Assembly (NCBI GenBank): GCA_024644775.1
Contig: JAHEHB010000337.1
Location: forward strand, 1-6,187
DNA from: Deltaproteobacteria bacterium
GTDB lineage: Bacteria; Desulfobacterota; Desulfobacteria; Desulfobacterales; SURF-15
Direction: 5' to 3'
DNA: 6,187 bases
Shown: in pieces, positions 5,500 to 6,187 of the stretch
Position numbering within the stretch: the stretch's first letter is position 1
Layout of the letters: every line of letters starts with the position of its first letter
Translations under genes and position numbers: made by a program
The notes under the pieces: generated by a model
Told to the model about the DNA's origin: nothing
The model's input: the letters and a program-made list of their open reading frames with translations, nothing else
Database searches by the model: none

Positions 5500-6187
5500 T
5501 TACCCGGAACCGTTGTCATGAAGATGACAGCGAACCCAGTGGCCGGATTGAACTTCACGAATTTGCGGGATTTCCTCTTTGCAGCGTTCCATCACTTCAG
5601 GGCAGCGGGGATGAAAATAACATCCGGCAGGGGGATTGATGGGGCTGGGCACATCCCCAGTCAGAATGATCTGTTTCTTTCGTTCTGCCTTGGGATTCGG
5701 GATGGGAACGGCTGAAAGCAGTGCCTCCGTGTAAGGATGCAGGGGGGATAAGAAGAGGCTTTTTTTGTCCGTCAATTCCACGATCCGGCCCAAATACATT
5801 ACCGCAACCCGGTGACTGATATGCTCGACCACCGCCAGATCGTGTGCGATGAACAAGTAGGAAAGGTTGTACTCATCCTGAAGATCCATGAGCAGGTTCA
5901 ATATTTGAGCCTGTATGGACACATCCAGTGCGGATACCGGCTCATCGGCCACGATCAGGCTCGGACTGAGGCTCAACGCCCGGGCGATACCGATTCTCTG
6001 TCGCTGACCGCCGGAAAACTCGTAAGAAAATCGGTTTGTCTGATCCGGCCGCAGGCCCACCCGTGCAAACAGTGCTGCCACCCGATCCTCCTTTTCCTTT
6101 CCCGCTGAGATATTGTGGATGGTCAGCGGCTCTCCCACAATGCGCCCTGCGGACATTCGAGGGTTGAGTGACGAGTAAGGATCCTGG
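5500..6187 (-). CDS. ABC transporter ATP-binding protein, OppF/DppF type (partial, N-terminus outside window)
   Basis: Nucleotide-binding subunit of a peptide-type importer; it hydrolyses ATP at the inner-membrane cytoplasmic face. Only the last 228 residues are in view. The frame runs off the window edge, and codons beyond the internal ATG at 6156 read [14 protein letters not shown], the Q-loop region, so that ATG is not the true start. Walker A must lie upstream. Counting from this Gln as 1, the ABC signature SGGQRQR is at 58-64, Walker B LIVADE at 77-82, the D-loop SALD at 85-88 and the switch His at 115 (FIAHD). The oligopeptide-transporter C-terminal domain starts at [12 protein letters not shown] (150-161) and carries four cysteines (189, 195, 202, 220) in GCYFHPRCP...RC...RC context. 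All motifs look intact. A second ATPase (DppD/OppD type) may lie upstream, outside the window. It could energise the plus-strand permeases, but this is inferred from proximity. Confidence 0.92.
   Translation of the reverse strand, partial: QDPYSSLNPRMSAGRIVGEPLTIHNISAGKEKEDRVAALFARVGLRPDQTNRFSYEFSGGQRQRIGIARALSLSPSLIVADEPVSALDVSIQAQILNLLMDLQDEYNLSYLFIAHDLAVVEHISHRVAVMYLGRIVELTDKKSLFLSPLHPYTEALLSAVPIPNPKAERKKQIILTGDVPSPINPPAGCYFHPRCPEVMERCKEEIPQIREVQSGHWVRCHLHDNGSG

Noticed and set aside
6154..6156. ATG at 6156 as the start of the ATPase
   Set aside because: Upstream in-frame codons encode the conserved Q-loop stretch [10 protein letters not shown], so the gene continues past the window edge.

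Overview
The window looks like a catabolic uptake locus from a Gram-negative bacterium. It combines a peptide/nickel-type (family 5) ABC importer with an enolase-superfamily sugar-acid-dehydratase-like enzyme. The solute-binding protein has an ordinary Sec signal peptide and no lipobox cysteine, which fits a free periplasmic protein. The intermediate GC content and the CCAAAT/AATTCC-rich and AACCC-rich intergenic filler resemble sequences I associate with Desulfobacterota (former Deltaproteobacteria). That placement is inference from style only; no rRNA or phylogenetic marker is present.

Layout, plus strand: a 186-bp leader with candidate promoter elements and a small palindrome; the solute-binding protein (187-1716); an intercistronic perfect 11-bp inverted repeat (1727-1770); a DppC/OppC-type permease (1791-2699); and a DppB/OppB-type permease (2696-3655) whose start overlaps the previous stop as ATGA. 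The order A-C-B differs from the common A-B-C order, and no ATPase follows on this strand. From 3656 to 4152 lies about 500 bp without a credible gene. It holds a low-complexity CCAAAT-type block, a degenerate AACCC/CCTAAACCC block, near-identical direct repeats, an imperfect inverted repeat about 270 bp apart that suggests a small non-autonomous or relic element, and a tight 8-bp hairpin.

Layout, minus strand: an OppF/DppF-type ATPase (5500 to beyond 6187, N-terminus cut off by the window edge), followed after a 153-bp gap by an enolase-superfamily gene (4153-5346). The plus- and minus-strand units converge on the repeat-filled gap.

Working model (inference): the binding protein captures an oligopeptide-like or sugar-acid-like solute, the two permeases form the channel, and the minus-strand ATPase(s) energise it. 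The enolase-superfamily protein would act on the imported compound or a derivative. The most unusual point is that this protein keeps the fold signatures and the His-Asp catalytic dyad but lacks acidic residues at two of the three canonical metal-ligand positions. It may have a non-standard metal site, a different chemistry, or no catalysis at all.
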